Assembly (NCBI GenBank): GCA_900551095.1
Contig: URUJ01000015.1
Coordinates: forward strand, 1-15,976
Reading direction: 5' to 3'
DNA length: 15,976 bases
From: an uncultured Anaerococcus sp.
GTDB taxonomy: Bacteria > Bacillota > Clostridia > Tissierellales > Peptoniphilaceae
The notes under the pieces were generated by a model. It had not been told where the DNA came from. It made no database searches and saw only the letters and a program-made list of their open reading frames with translations. Shown here piece after piece: positions 1-6,789 of the stretch; within the stretch, counting starts at the first letter, position 1; each line of letters opens with the position of its first letter. The position numbers and the translations under genes are program-made.

Positions 1-60
1 GTGGGATTGAGAACAAAATGTAGTGTTTATTACTACAACTATAATATACGAGGAGATATT

Positions 61-477
61 ATGGGATTATTATTTAATACTAGTGAAGATTTGGATAAAA
101 AAGTTAAAGAAAAATTTGGGGATGATAAGGCTTATCTAGTGGTTTTTAAGCACAACAATACAGCTAATAGGCTTGGTAAATTGCTATTATCAAGCGTGTA
201 TTATGTTTTTGATAGCAATAGGACCTTCCTTTTATATTTTGATCCAAAGGGAGTTTATGAATCAGAAATATCAAATTCTGATAAAAAAGATTTTCTCTTT
301 ATGGCTTGGAATGAAATAGAGGATTTCGAGCTGGTTGAAGGACATAAGAAAATACTTAAAATAAATCATCTTGGCAAAGTTTATGAGTACGAAGTAGAGC
401 TTGATGGCAAGTTGTTTAAAAACAATTATAAAAACTTAAAAGACCTTATAGAAAATAATTGGAATAGGGTCGACTAA
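61..477 (+). CDS. Hypothetical protein, possible PH-like fold
   Basis: This encodes a 138-residue soluble protein that I do not recognise. The frame is open to the window edge from a GTG at position 1. I chose the ATG at 61 because GAGGAG lies at 50-55 with 5 bases to the ATG, and the 20 upstream codons have no start of comparable quality. There is no signal peptide or long hydrophobic segment. The middle (about residues 45-115) alternates hydrophobic and polar residues in short strands, and the end is a probable helix (KNLKDLIENNW). A beta barrel capped by a C-terminal helix is the pattern of bacterial PH-like domains, so that is a tentative fold only. The GNAT gene starts 14 bases downstream, so the two are probably cotranscribed. 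A TATAAT at 40-45 is too close to the ATG to be a convincing -10, and no function can be assigned. Confidence 0.8.
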   Translation: MGLLFNTSEDLDKKVKEKFGDDKAYLVVFKHNNTANRLGKLLLSSVYYVFDSNRTFLLYFDPKGVYESEISNSDKKDFLFMAWNEIEDFELVEGHKKILKINHLGKVYEYEVELDGKLFKNNYKNLKDLIENNWNRVD

Positions 478-491
478 TAATTGGTAGATTT

Positions 492-1358
492 ATGGAATTA
501 GTGAATGTCAATGAAAAAAATTTTGAAGAAATTATTGGACTGAAAACAAAGGCAGAAAAGCAAGGATATGTGGATTCATCCCTTTATTCTGTGGCGGAAT
601 GTTTTGTGGATAAGAACCATATGGAAGCCTTTGGGATTTATAAGGATGATTTACTTATAGGTTTTGTGTCTATATATTTTGAAGGAAATTTCGGTCAGAT
701 TATCAATTTCTTCATAGAAGATTATTACCAAAACAAAAGTTACGGTGGAAAGATAGTAGAGAAGTTGCTCGAAATCTTTGGTGAACTTTATAAGGCAGAT
801 ACAGTGTCTGTTGGTGTTCATAAGGAAAATATAAGAGCTTTTGATTTTTGGAAAAAACTAGGTTTTATCGATACAGGAAATATTGAAGGCGATTATAGAT
901 ATCTTAGAAAATCTCTAAATAGGTTGCTTATTACAGATGACTTGTATCTTACAAAATACTTTCCAGCCCACAAGATAAGCTTAAATTGGTATTTGGATAA
1001 AGAAACCGTGAAGATGGTTGACAATTCTGACACAGTCTATGATTTAGATCAACTCAAGAATATGTATGAATATCTTGATAAAAATGGCGATTTGTTTTAT
1101 ATAGTATACAAAAATAAACTTATCGGGGATTGTGCAATTTTTGATGATAAGATGCTTGCTATAGTTATTGATAAAGAATATAGGGGGAAGGGTATAGCAA
1201 GCAAGGTTTTAGAATTTTTGATATCTTACGCAAGAAATAAGGGTTATGAAAATCTAAATGCGGAAATTTATGAATTTAATAAAGTTTCCAAAAATCTTTT
1301 TGCCAAACACGGTTTTAAAAATATTGGAGATAATATTTATTCTTTATCATTAAATTAA
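492..1358 (+). CDS. Tandem-domain GNAT family N-acetyltransferase
   Basis: This 288-residue protein has two GNAT acyl-CoA-dependent acetyltransferase domains in tandem. The N-terminal domain (about 1-140) has the conserved end NIRAFDFWKKLGF (113-125). Its acetyl-CoA loop reads QNKSYGG (80-86), with Ser where the first Gly of Q/R-x-x-G-x-G/A is usual. The C-terminal domain (about 150-288) has a canonical loop RGKGIA (231-236) and a matching end, NLFAKHGF (268-275). Catalysis is therefore more certain for the C-terminal half, and the N-terminal half may be structural or bind substrate. The substrate cannot be read from the sequence; small molecules, tRNA-linked or peptide amines are all possible for the family. 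The start at 492 has only a weak ribosome site (TTGGTAG, 481-487), consistent with coupling to the gene 14 bases upstream. Transcription probably ends at the hairpin 1370-1410. Confidence 0.88.
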   Translation: MELVNVNEKNFEEIIGLKTKAEKQGYVDSSLYSVAECFVDKNHMEAFGIYKDDLLIGFVSIYFEGNFGQIINFFIEDYYQNKSYGGKIVEKLLEIFGELYKADTVSVGVHKENIRAFDFWKKLGFIDTGNIEGDYRYLRKSLNRLLITDDLYLTKYFPAHKISLNWYLDKETVKMVDNSDTVYDLDQLKNMYEYLDKNGDLFYIVYKNKLIGDCAIFDDKMLAIVIDKEYRGKGIASKVLEFLISYARNKGYENLNAEIYEFNKVSKNLFAKHGFKNIGDNIYSLSLN

Positions 1359-1369
1359 TATCTAAAAAT

Positions 1370-1417
1370 GTCCCATCTTGGAGTTCTTGATTACTCTCAA
1401 GTTATGGGACGATTTTT
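1370..1417. terminator. Bidirectional terminator between convergent genes
   Basis: GTCCCAT (1370-1376) pairs with ATGGGAC (1404-1410). The stem continues inward with CTTG/CAAG and GAGT/ACTC, with small bulges, around the loop 1385-1392. A T-rich run follows on the plus strand (1412-1419). On the minus strand the hairpin is followed by ATTTTT (complement of 1364-1369). It lies between the stops of the GNAT gene and the convergent endonuclease-fold gene, so it probably ends both transcripts. Confidence 0.85.
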
Positions 1418-2479
1418 TTAATCTTCTTTGTTTTCTTTCAGACTAAATTCTAACAAAACTGGGTTGTGGTCACTGTTTACAAAACCTATTGCTTGACCTT
1501 GTATGGATTTTACTTCAACATTATCTGTTACTAAAAAACCATCTATGATGCTTTCGTATGATTTTTCTGGATTGTAAGGTTTGTCGTTTACTCTTGAGGA
1601 ATTAGTTTTTTCATCGAATACTGGTTTGATATTATCTGTCAAATATTCATATGGGAATGGCGAAGGATTCCAAATACCTTCTGGAACTTCTGCCAGGTAT
1701 CCCTTTCTTAGCTCTTGGTTGAAATCGCCACCTACGATTAGATAATTTCCCTTGTTGTACTCTTCTGTCATAAAGGCTATGATTTGCTTAGTTTGGGCAA
1801 GCCTACCGTTTGAGCCAGATTCGTAGGCATCAAGGTGGATATTTACTAGGACTAATTTTTTATCACTGCCATCTATAGGAAGATATGAGGCATTAAATCC
1901 CCTTTTTAAATTTGCAAGCTTTACGGGCCATTTATGTGGAATCGGCTGTTGGTATCTGTAGGAATCTTCTATAACAAATTTTGAATTAGTGTAAATGCCG
2001 GAATTAATTTTCCCCATTGGTGGGATTGGGAAAGGTACGAAGTTTACTTTATAATTGTAGGCGAAGGTTGATGCTCCATTAAAGTTTTTATCGTAGAAAG
2101 CTACTTCATTTATATGGAAGGTTCTTTGTGAATCGCTGTCTACTTCTTGGAGTAGGATGAGATCTGGATTTTGTTTTTTTATTTCGTTAGCAATTCCTTC
2201 TAGGGCATTTTCCACGTGCTCTTTTGAAATAGGATTTACCATATCACCACCATCCATAAAAAAGTCGGTATCCTTATCCAATCCGCCATATCCGGTGTTC
2301 CATGTCATCACCTTGTAATTTTCTTCCAGTTTTATTTTATCTTTCGATGATCCTGCTATTGCTACTTCTTCTATATCCTTTGGCTTATATTCTGTGACCA
2401 TTAGGTATACAATCATACATACAAAAGCAATTATCAATATCAGAAATAAATAAGCAATAAATTTTAATACTTTTTTCAT
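1418..2479 (-). CDS. Membrane-anchored endonuclease/exonuclease/phosphatase-fold protein
   Basis: This 353-residue protein has one N-terminal hydrophobic segment (about residues 5-28) with no clear cleavage site, so a catalytic domain anchored outside the membrane is likely. Residues 55-347 carry the DNase I/EEP superfamily motifs in order: TWN (59-61), LLQEVD (109-114, metal-binding Glu112), NIHLD (213-217, catalytic His215), GGDFNQ (250-255, Asp252 and Asn254), IIDGF (311-315) and SDHNP (336-340, the Asp-His pair). All expected catalytic residues are present. The fold serves nucleases, sphingomyelinases and inositol phosphatases, and the sequence does not choose among them; extracellular nuclease or phosphodiesterase activity is an inference. 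The start is supported by GTGAGG just upstream on the minus strand. It converges on the GNAT gene and is divergent from the HAD gene. Confidence 0.87.
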   Translation of the reverse strand: MKKVLKFIAYLFLILIIAFVCMIVYLMVTEYKPKDIEEVAIAGSSKDKIKLEENYKVMTWNTGYGGLDKDTDFFMDGGDMVNPISKEHVENALEGIANEIKKQNPDLILLQEVDSDSQRTFHINEVAFYDKNFNGASTFAYNYKVNFVPFPIPPMGKINSGIYTNSKFVIEDSYRYQQPIPHKWPVKLANLKRGFNASYLPIDGSDKKLVLVNIHLDAYESGSNGRLAQTKQIIAFMTEEYNKGNYLIVGGDFNQELRKGYLAEVPEGIWNPSPFPYEYLTDNIKPVFDEKTNSSRVNDKPYNPEKSYESIIDGFLVTDNVEVKSIQGQAIGFVNSDHNPVLLEFSLKENKED

Positions 2480-2581
2480 ATATACCTCACATTCTTATGT
2501 TAAGGATATCATTAAATACCATTTAAGTAAATAGTTTTATTAAAAAATAGGAGTAGTAAAATAATGTAAAGAGGAGAGTAT

Positions 2582-3277
2582 ATGAAAAAAATATTATGGG
2601 ATATAGATGGAACACTTTTAAATTTTGATTTTGCAGAAACTGCTGCTATTAATAAGTGTTTTGAAATTTTTGACTTAGAAAAGCCTAACGATGATATGCT
2701 TAGGACTTATAAAAAAATAAATAATATGTATTGGGAGAGGCTTGAAAGAAATGAAATAACAAGGGATGAAGTTCTTTTGGGCAGATTTCAAGAATTTTTC
2801 ACTAGGTATGGAATAGACACTAAAATTGTCGATGATTTTAATTATAATTATCAGATAGAGCTTGGAAATACTTATGTTTTTAATCCGTATGGCAAGGAAA
2901 GTGTTGAAAAACTTAGCAATAAATACGATCAATATGCGGTGACAAACGGATCTTTGACTGCTCAAAAAGGTAAGCTTGATGGTTCTAATTTAAATAAAAT
3001 CTTTAAAGACTCTTTTATTTCTGAGCTTATTGGATATGAAAAACCTGATAAAAGATTTTTTGATTATGTTTTTGAAAAAATAGGATCAGATAAGAGGGAT
3101 GACTATGTTATAATTGGAGATTCTTTAACTTCGGATATGCTCGGAGGGAAAAATGCTAAGATAAAAACAATTTGGTTTAATCCAAATAAAAAAGAAAATC
3201 ATTTAGATTTAGCTGTTGATTATGAAATAAGTTCTTTGAAAGAAGCCGAAGAAGGTGTAATAAAAGTTTTTGAATGA
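2582..3277 (+). CDS. HAD hydrolase, YjjG/YfnB-like nucleotidase
   Basis: This is a 231-residue HAD-superfamily phosphatase with all four motifs. Motif I is DIDGT (7-11), with nucleophile Asp7 and acid/base Asp9. Motif II is VTNGS (120-124), motif III is Lys154 in GYEKPD, and motif IV is GDSLTSD (179-185). A helical cap of about 75 residues sits between motifs I and II (subclass I). The IGYEKPDKRFFDYVF stretch and the overall length match the YjjG/YfnB group, whose characterised members dephosphorylate non-canonical pyrimidine nucleotides and so clean up the nucleotide pool. The substrate here is inferred. The start has a good ribosome site (AGAGGAG, 2570-2576). A TAAAAT at 2557-2562 could be a -10, but I find no good -35. 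Codon use and base composition are like the neighbouring genes. Confidence 0.88.
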   Translation: MKKILWDIDGTLLNFDFAETAAINKCFEIFDLEKPNDDMLRTYKKINNMYWERLERNEITRDEVLLGRFQEFFTRYGIDTKIVDDFNYNYQIELGNTYVFNPYGKESVEKLSNKYDQYAVTNGSLTAQKGKLDGSNLNKIFKDSFISELIGYEKPDKRFFDYVFEKIGSDKRDDYVIIGDSLTSDMLGGKNAKIKTIWFNPNKKENHLDLAVDYEISSLKEAEEGVIKVFE

Positions 3278-3306
3278 TTGCAGATAAGTTGTAAAAAATG
3301 TATAGT
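3278..3306 (+). promoter_or_regulatory. Candidate promoter for the mgtE leader
   Basis: TTGCAG (3278-3283, a weak -35) lies 17 bases from TATAGT (3301-3306, five of six to TATAAT). It begins directly after the HAD stop codon. Transcription would start near 3313 and give an mgtE leader of about 180 bases. The -35 is poor, so this rests on the spacing and the -10. Confidence 0.5.
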
Positions 3307-3312
3307 AGTTAA

Positions 3313-3494
3313 GGATATTTGTGTCTTATTTGCACAAATTTATTTTAATTTCAAGAAATGAGGAGGAATAAATGGATAAGGCGTCGCCCTATCGAAGGTA
3401 TAAGAAAATTAGATACTAGTATAGTGGTGGATTTCTATTTGCCATTATACAGAGAATATTCTTTGGAATATTTTATAAAATTTAGGAGAAATTG
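3313..3494 (+). promoter_or_regulatory. Structured 5' leader of mgtE
   Basis: This non-coding stretch has four possible hairpins. The first pairs ATTTGTG (3317-3323) with CACAAAT (3333-3339) and is followed by T-rich sequence, so it could instead be the terminator of the HAD gene. The second lies inside a 15-codon ORF (3375-3393, seven of eight positions paired around GTC). The third is a 9-bp stem, GTATAGTGG (3419-3427) with CCATTATAC (3442-3450), whose base is the last base of that ORF's stop codon. The fourth is a 9-bp stem, 3453-3461 with 3466-3474, loop TTTG. The mgtE ribosome site (AGGAG, 3484-3488) lies outside all of them. I do not see the conserved parts of the M-box magnesium riboswitch. 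Confidence 0.45.
3372..3419 (+). CDS. Candidate 15-residue leader peptide upstream of mgtE
   Basis: A short ORF encodes MDKASPYRRYKKIRY. It is preceded by GAGGAGG (3360-3366), five bases before the ATG, which is the strongest ribosome site between the HAD gene and mgtE. Six of 15 residues are basic, three are Tyr and there is one Pro. Several codons (GCG, TCG, CCC, CGA, AGG) are GC-rich types little used in the neighbouring genes. The stop codon TAG (3417-3419) touches the base of a 9-bp stem-loop, and mgtE starts 75 bases later. Leader peptides of magnesium transporters are known (MgtL and MgtP in Salmonella), but this one lacks their acidic and Pro-rich start. It could be a regulatory leader peptide, a small protein or a chance ORF. 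The ribosome site argues for translation; function is inferred. Confidence 0.45.
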   Translation: MDKASPYRRYKKIRY

Positions 3495-4820
3495 ATGGCA
3501 GAAAGAAATTATAACGTTGATAATCTAATCCAACTCCAAAAGGAAATCAACAAGATGAACCCTGTTGATTTGGCTGATAAGCTTGAAGTATTGCCAGAAA
3601 AGTCTGTAGCTATTTGGATAAAGCTTTTAAACAAAGACTTGTTGGCTGATACCTTTACAGAGCTTAGAGCAGAAAATAAGGATAGAATACTAAGGATTTT
3701 GTCCGAAGAAAATATCAAAGACTTGGTTAAGGAACTAGACGAAGATGAGCTTGTAGATACCTTACAAGAGTTACCTGCTAATATGGTTAAGAAATTGATG
3801 ACAAGCCATATTGATAGTGAGAGAAGGGAAATAATTAATGAACTTCTTGGCTATCCAGAAGACTCAGTCGGTTCTATCATGACAGTTAACTTTTTGTCCG
3901 TGAAGTCAAGTGAAACACCAGCCGAAGCAATGAAAAAAGTGATGGAAAGTGATCTTGATGCGGAAAAGCTTGAACAAATCTGGGTAACAGATGATTCTTT
4001 GATACTAACAGGTTTTGTCTACATAGCAGATTTAATTAGAAATAAAAAAGCAACCATAGATTCGATTACTGAGCAAATCACAGCTGCAGTAAGTCCAACT
4101 GACGATCAAGAGGTAGTAGCTAAGCTATCCATTAAATATGACCTTGGGGAAGTACCAGTTACAGATTCTGAAGGAAGACTTATCGGTATCGTACCAGCAG
4201 AAGATGTAATTGACGTAGTTCACGAAGAGTTGCAAGAAGACTTTACAAACGTTACAGGTATATCAGAACAGTCAGAATCTTATATAGATGAGTCTTCAGC
4301 AAAAATTGCAAAAAATAGGACAACCTGGCTAGTTATTTGTTTGATAACAGCAACAATGACAGGTTTTATAATTAAAAGATATGAAAGTCTTTTAGCTCAG
4401 GCAGTGGCTCTTACAGCCTACATACCAATGCTAATGGACTCAGGTGGAAACGCAGGAAGTCAAGCTTCAACTACAATTATGACTCAACTATATTCAGGGG
4501 AATTATCAGCAAAAGATTTTATGAAAGTAATTTTTAAGGAGGCAAGAGTCGGCACCTTAGTATCTTTGGTACTTGTCGCAATTAATTTTGTGAGAATTCT
4601 CTTTGTGGATAATGTAAGCCTAGCAGTTAATTTAACAGTTTCTTTGACTTTATTTTTAACTATAGTTATTTCAAATATCATAGGTGGTCTATTGCCACTT
4701 TTAGCTGATAAAATAAATGTAGACCCAACAGTGATGGCAGGTCCGCTAATAACAACAATAGTAGATACTGGTGTACTTTTAATATATTTTGAAGTGGCAT
4801 CACTTTTATTAGGTTTATAG
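3495..4820 (+). CDS. mgtE: Magnesium transporter MgtE
   Basis: This is a 441-residue magnesium channel/transporter, close to the usual 450. An acidic helical N domain (about 1-125) is followed by a CBS pair (about 126-245), a connecting helix (246-275) and five membrane segments (276-441). The pore signature IPMLMDSGGNAGSQAS (310-325) and the last-helix Asp424 in TTIVDTG, which lines the ion site in characterised MgtE, are intact. In the family, Mg2+ bound between the N and CBS domains closes the pore, so activity is self-limiting. I start at ATG 3495, after AGGAG (3484-3488); the TTG immediately upstream is in frame but poorly placed. The leader with its small ORF suggests added control of expression. 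An inverted repeat at 4884-4934 probably ends the transcript. Confidence 0.95.
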   Translation: MAERNYNVDNLIQLQKEINKMNPVDLADKLEVLPEKSVAIWIKLLNKDLLADTFTELRAENKDRILRILSEENIKDLVKELDEDELVDTLQELPANMVKKLMTSHIDSERREIINELLGYPEDSVGSIMTVNFLSVKSSETPAEAMKKVMESDLDAEKLEQIWVTDDSLILTGFVYIADLIRNKKATIDSITEQITAAVSPTDDQEVVAKLSIKYDLGEVPVTDSEGRLIGIVPAEDVIDVVHEELQEDFTNVTGISEQSESYIDESSAKIAKNRTTWLVICLITATMTGFIIKRYESLLAQAVALTAYIPMLMDSGGNAGSQASTTIMTQLYSGELSAKDFMKVIFKEARVGTLVSLVLVAINFVRILFVDNVSLAVNLTVSLTLFLTIVISNIIGGLLPLLADKINVDPTVMAGPLITTIVDTGVLLIYFEVASLLLGL

Positions 4821-4883
4821 CTAATTTGATAAATAAAAATATATCCAATGGTTAAATAATATATCAAAAATATAAATAAGTAG

Positions 4884-4934
4884 AAAAAAATAAGCGGTTT
4901 TTTATTTAAATTTACAAAGATGGCTTATTTTTTT
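4884..4934. terminator. Inverted repeat, probable terminator after mgtE
   Basis: Seven A plus TAAGC (4884-4895) pairs perfectly with GCTTA plus seven T (4923-4934), a 12-bp stem. The 27-base loop is unusually large for a terminator and is itself A/T-rich. The A tract and T tract are symmetric, so it could act on both strands. The rest of the gap between 4821 and 4987 holds no gene or clear promoter. Confidence 0.6.
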
Positions 4935-4987
4935 AATTAGATTAGTCTATCGGATCTTGGGGTATGAATGGTAAATAGGAGGGTATA

Positions 4988-5338
4988 ATGAAAATTATTT
5001 GTTATAGCAAGTGTTCTACTTGCAAAGGTGTTTTAAAGACAATGGATGAAAAGGGTCTAAAGTATGAATTAAGAGATATCAAGGAAGAAAATCCAAGTAA
5101 GGAAGAAATTAAAAAATGGCATGAGGCTACAGATTATGATATCAAGAGGTTTTTTAATACTTCTGGTATGATTTATAGACAAGAAAATCTTAAAGACAAG
5201 CTAAAAGATATGACTCTAGATGAAAAATACGAGAAGCTTGCTAGTGATGGAATGCTAGTAAAAAGACCGATTCTTTTTCTTGATGATGGAAAGATTTTAG
5301 TAGGTCCAGATGTAAAAAAATACATTGAATCACTATAA
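4988..5338 (+). CDS. ArsC/Spx-family thioredoxin-fold protein
   Basis: This 116-residue protein belongs to the arsenate reductase-like/Spx family. It shows the N-terminal CSTC redox motif (Cys9, Cys12) after a first strand, an additional Cys5, and the family's RPI motif (93-95, the cis-Pro before strand 4) followed by DDGKILVGPD. The length fits the YffB/ArsC-related branch rather than Spx proper (about 131 residues). Spx proteins bind RNA polymerase and redirect transcription under thiol stress, whereas the YffB-type members have poorly known reductase roles. I cannot tell which applies. No arsenic genes are near, which argues against true arsenate detoxification. AGGAGGG (4977-4983) lies four bases before the ATG. 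brnQ follows but appears to have its own promoter. Confidence 0.85.
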   Translation: MKIICYSKCSTCKGVLKTMDEKGLKYELRDIKEENPSKEEIKKWHEATDYDIKRFFNTSGMIYRQENLKDKLKDMTLDEKYEKLASDGMLVKRPILFLDDGKILVGPDVKKYIESL

Positions 5339-5342
5339 AGCG

Positions 5343-5371
5343 TTGCAAAATTTCTGATAAAGGTGTATCAT
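5343..5371 (+). promoter_or_regulatory. Candidate promoter of brnQ
   Basis: TTGCAA (5343-5348) lies 17 bases from TATCAT (5366-5371), matching the -35 consensus at four of six positions and the -10 at five of six. It starts four bases after the stop of the ArsC/Spx-like gene. The predicted start near 5378 gives a leader of about 18 bases. It overlaps the alternative upstream GTG start at 5363, which supports the ATG at 5396. Confidence 0.6.
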
Positions 5372-5395
5372 ATAAAAAACTTACGAGGTATAATT

Positions 5396-6739
5396 ATGAA
5401 AAAAAATTTAACTTTATCAGAAAAATTATTGGTTGGCTCTTTACTTTTTGGCCTATTCTTTGGAGCAGGAAATTTAATTTTCCCACTAGAATTAGGTCAA
5501 AGATCTGGGTCAAATATAACACCTGTGACTATAGGATTTTTGCTATCGGCAGTTAGCCTTCCTATTCTAGCTGTAGTTGCAACAGCAGCGAGCGATAGCG
5601 AATCTTTATTCGATTTATCTAAAGCAGCAGGAAGTAAATTTGCATATTTTTTTACAACTCTTTTGTATCTTACAATAGGACCAGGTTTTGCAATTCCTAG
5701 GACGGCTACAACTACATATGAGGTTGTGTTTGAAGGCAATGAGGCCCTTTATAATTCATTTGGTCTTCTTTTATTTTCGGTGGTATTTTTTGCCTTGGTA
5801 TTGTTTTTTTCTATAAAAAAAGCAAAACTTATAGATACTATTGGTAAGTTTATGACACCTATATTTTTGGTATTATTATCATTCTTATTAATTCTTACCA
5901 TATTCAAGCCAATGGGAACTGTAGGTGTGAGCGAACCGGCTCCAAAATACGTGTCAAGCCCTGTAGCTGTGGGTTTTGTTGATGGATATAACACACTAGA
6001 TGCACCAGCTGGTCTTGCCTTTGCAATAATAATTATTTCTAGCATCAAGGAATTTGGCGTTACTGATAAGAAATCTATGGCAATTGAAACCTTAAAATCA
6101 GGTCTAGTCTGTTTGTTTGCGATGTCTTTAATATATGCCGGTCTATCTTTTATGGGAGGAGCTGCAGCAAATATCTTGGACGATTATGAAAATGGTGCGG
6201 TTATCTTAGCTAAGATTTCAGAACATTATTTGGGTAATTTAGGACACATACTTTTGTCAATAATAGTATTTATTGCTTGTCTTAAAACAGCGATAGGATT
6301 AGTTTCAGCCTGTTCGGAGATGTTTGAAGAGATGTGTAATCACAGATTAAACTACAAGACATATTGTGTAGTTTTTTCTGTAGTTTCATTACTTATAGCA
6401 AATCTAGGTCTTAAGCAAATAGTAGCCTTATCAGTACCTGTTTTGATGTTTATTTACCCAATTTCAATTGTTTTGATTGCTCTATCAATTGTTTCAATAT
6501 TTATGGGCAAAAGAACATTTGTCTACAAAACAAGTTTGGCTGTTACTGGAATATTTGCTCTTTTAGACTTTTTGAAAGCTAGTCCAGAATTTGTCAGCAA
6601 GTCATCTGTGGTTACAAACTTACTTGACTTTGCAAGTAGAAGTTTGCCTGGTTTTGATATTGGATTTGCTTGGTTTATACCAGCTATAATTGCATTTTTC
6701 ATAGCTTTTATAATAGATAAGAAACGTGTAAGAAATTGA
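5396..6739 (+). CDS. brnQ: Branched-chain amino-acid carrier BrnQ (LIVCS family)
   Basis: This 447-residue, highly hydrophobic protein is a cation-coupled carrier for leucine, isoleucine and valine in the cytoplasmic membrane. The signature FGLFFGAGNLIFPLELGQ (18-35) is the conserved first helix of the family, and about 12 membrane segments are visible, with the usual length of 430-450. An in-frame GTG at 5363 would add 11 residues. I chose ATG 5396 because GAGG (5385-5388) is correctly spaced and the longer start sits inside the likely promoter. Uptake of branched-chain amino acids fits an amino-acid-fermenting anaerobe, which is an inference. There is no clear terminator after it; the next promoter overlaps its stop codon. 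Confidence 0.93.
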   Translation: MKKNLTLSEKLLVGSLLFGLFFGAGNLIFPLELGQRSGSNITPVTIGFLLSAVSLPILAVVATAASDSESLFDLSKAAGSKFAYFFTTLLYLTIGPGFAIPRTATTTYEVVFEGNEALYNSFGLLLFSVVFFALVLFFSIKKAKLIDTIGKFMTPIFLVLLSFLLILTIFKPMGTVGVSEPAPKYVSSPVAVGFVDGYNTLDAPAGLAFAIIIISSIKEFGVTDKKSMAIETLKSGLVCLFAMSLIYAGLSFMGGAAANILDDYENGAVILAKISEHYLGNLGHILLSIIVFIACLKTAIGLVSACSEMFEEMCNHRLNYKTYCVVFSVVSLLIANLGLKQIVALSVPVLMFIYPISIVLIALSIVSIFMGKRTFVYKTSLAVTGIFALLDFLKASPEFVSKSSVVTNLLDFASRSLPGFDIGFAWFIPAIIAFFIAFIIDKKRVRN

Positions 6740-6763
6740 ATTTATTTTAATTATTAGTATGAT
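6736..6763 (+). promoter_or_regulatory. Candidate promoter of the degV gene
   Basis: TTGAAT (6736-6741) lies 16 bases from TATGAT (6758-6763). The -35 overlaps the brnQ stop codon (6737-6739). The predicted start near 6770 leaves about 20 bases to the degV ATG, with GAGAGG (6779-6784) as ribosome site. Confidence 0.5.
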
Positions 6764-6789
6764 ATTATTTAGATTTATGAGAGGTAAAT

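Noticed and set aside
1..60. Open frame from a GTG at position 1 that would extend the first protein by 20 residues
   Set aside because: GAGGAG at 50-55 points to the ATG at 61, and the extra residues look like untranslated sequence with a small inverted repeat (TGTAGT/ACTACA).
2522..2533. The 12-mer TTTAAGTAAATA, shared with 8371-8382 upstream of another gene
   Set aside because: In a 16-kb AT-rich sequence many 12-base A/T-rich matches are expected by chance, and the two differ in distance to their genes.
3313..3494. M-box magnesium riboswitch in front of mgtE
   Set aside because: The leader is close in length, but I cannot find the conserved M-box core segments. Covariance-model search of this interval would settle it.
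5363..5395. GTG start adding 11 residues to BrnQ
   Set aside because: This stretch overlaps the likely -10 (5366-5371) and lacks a ribosome site. BrnQ proteins begin near the KKNLTLSEKL sequence.
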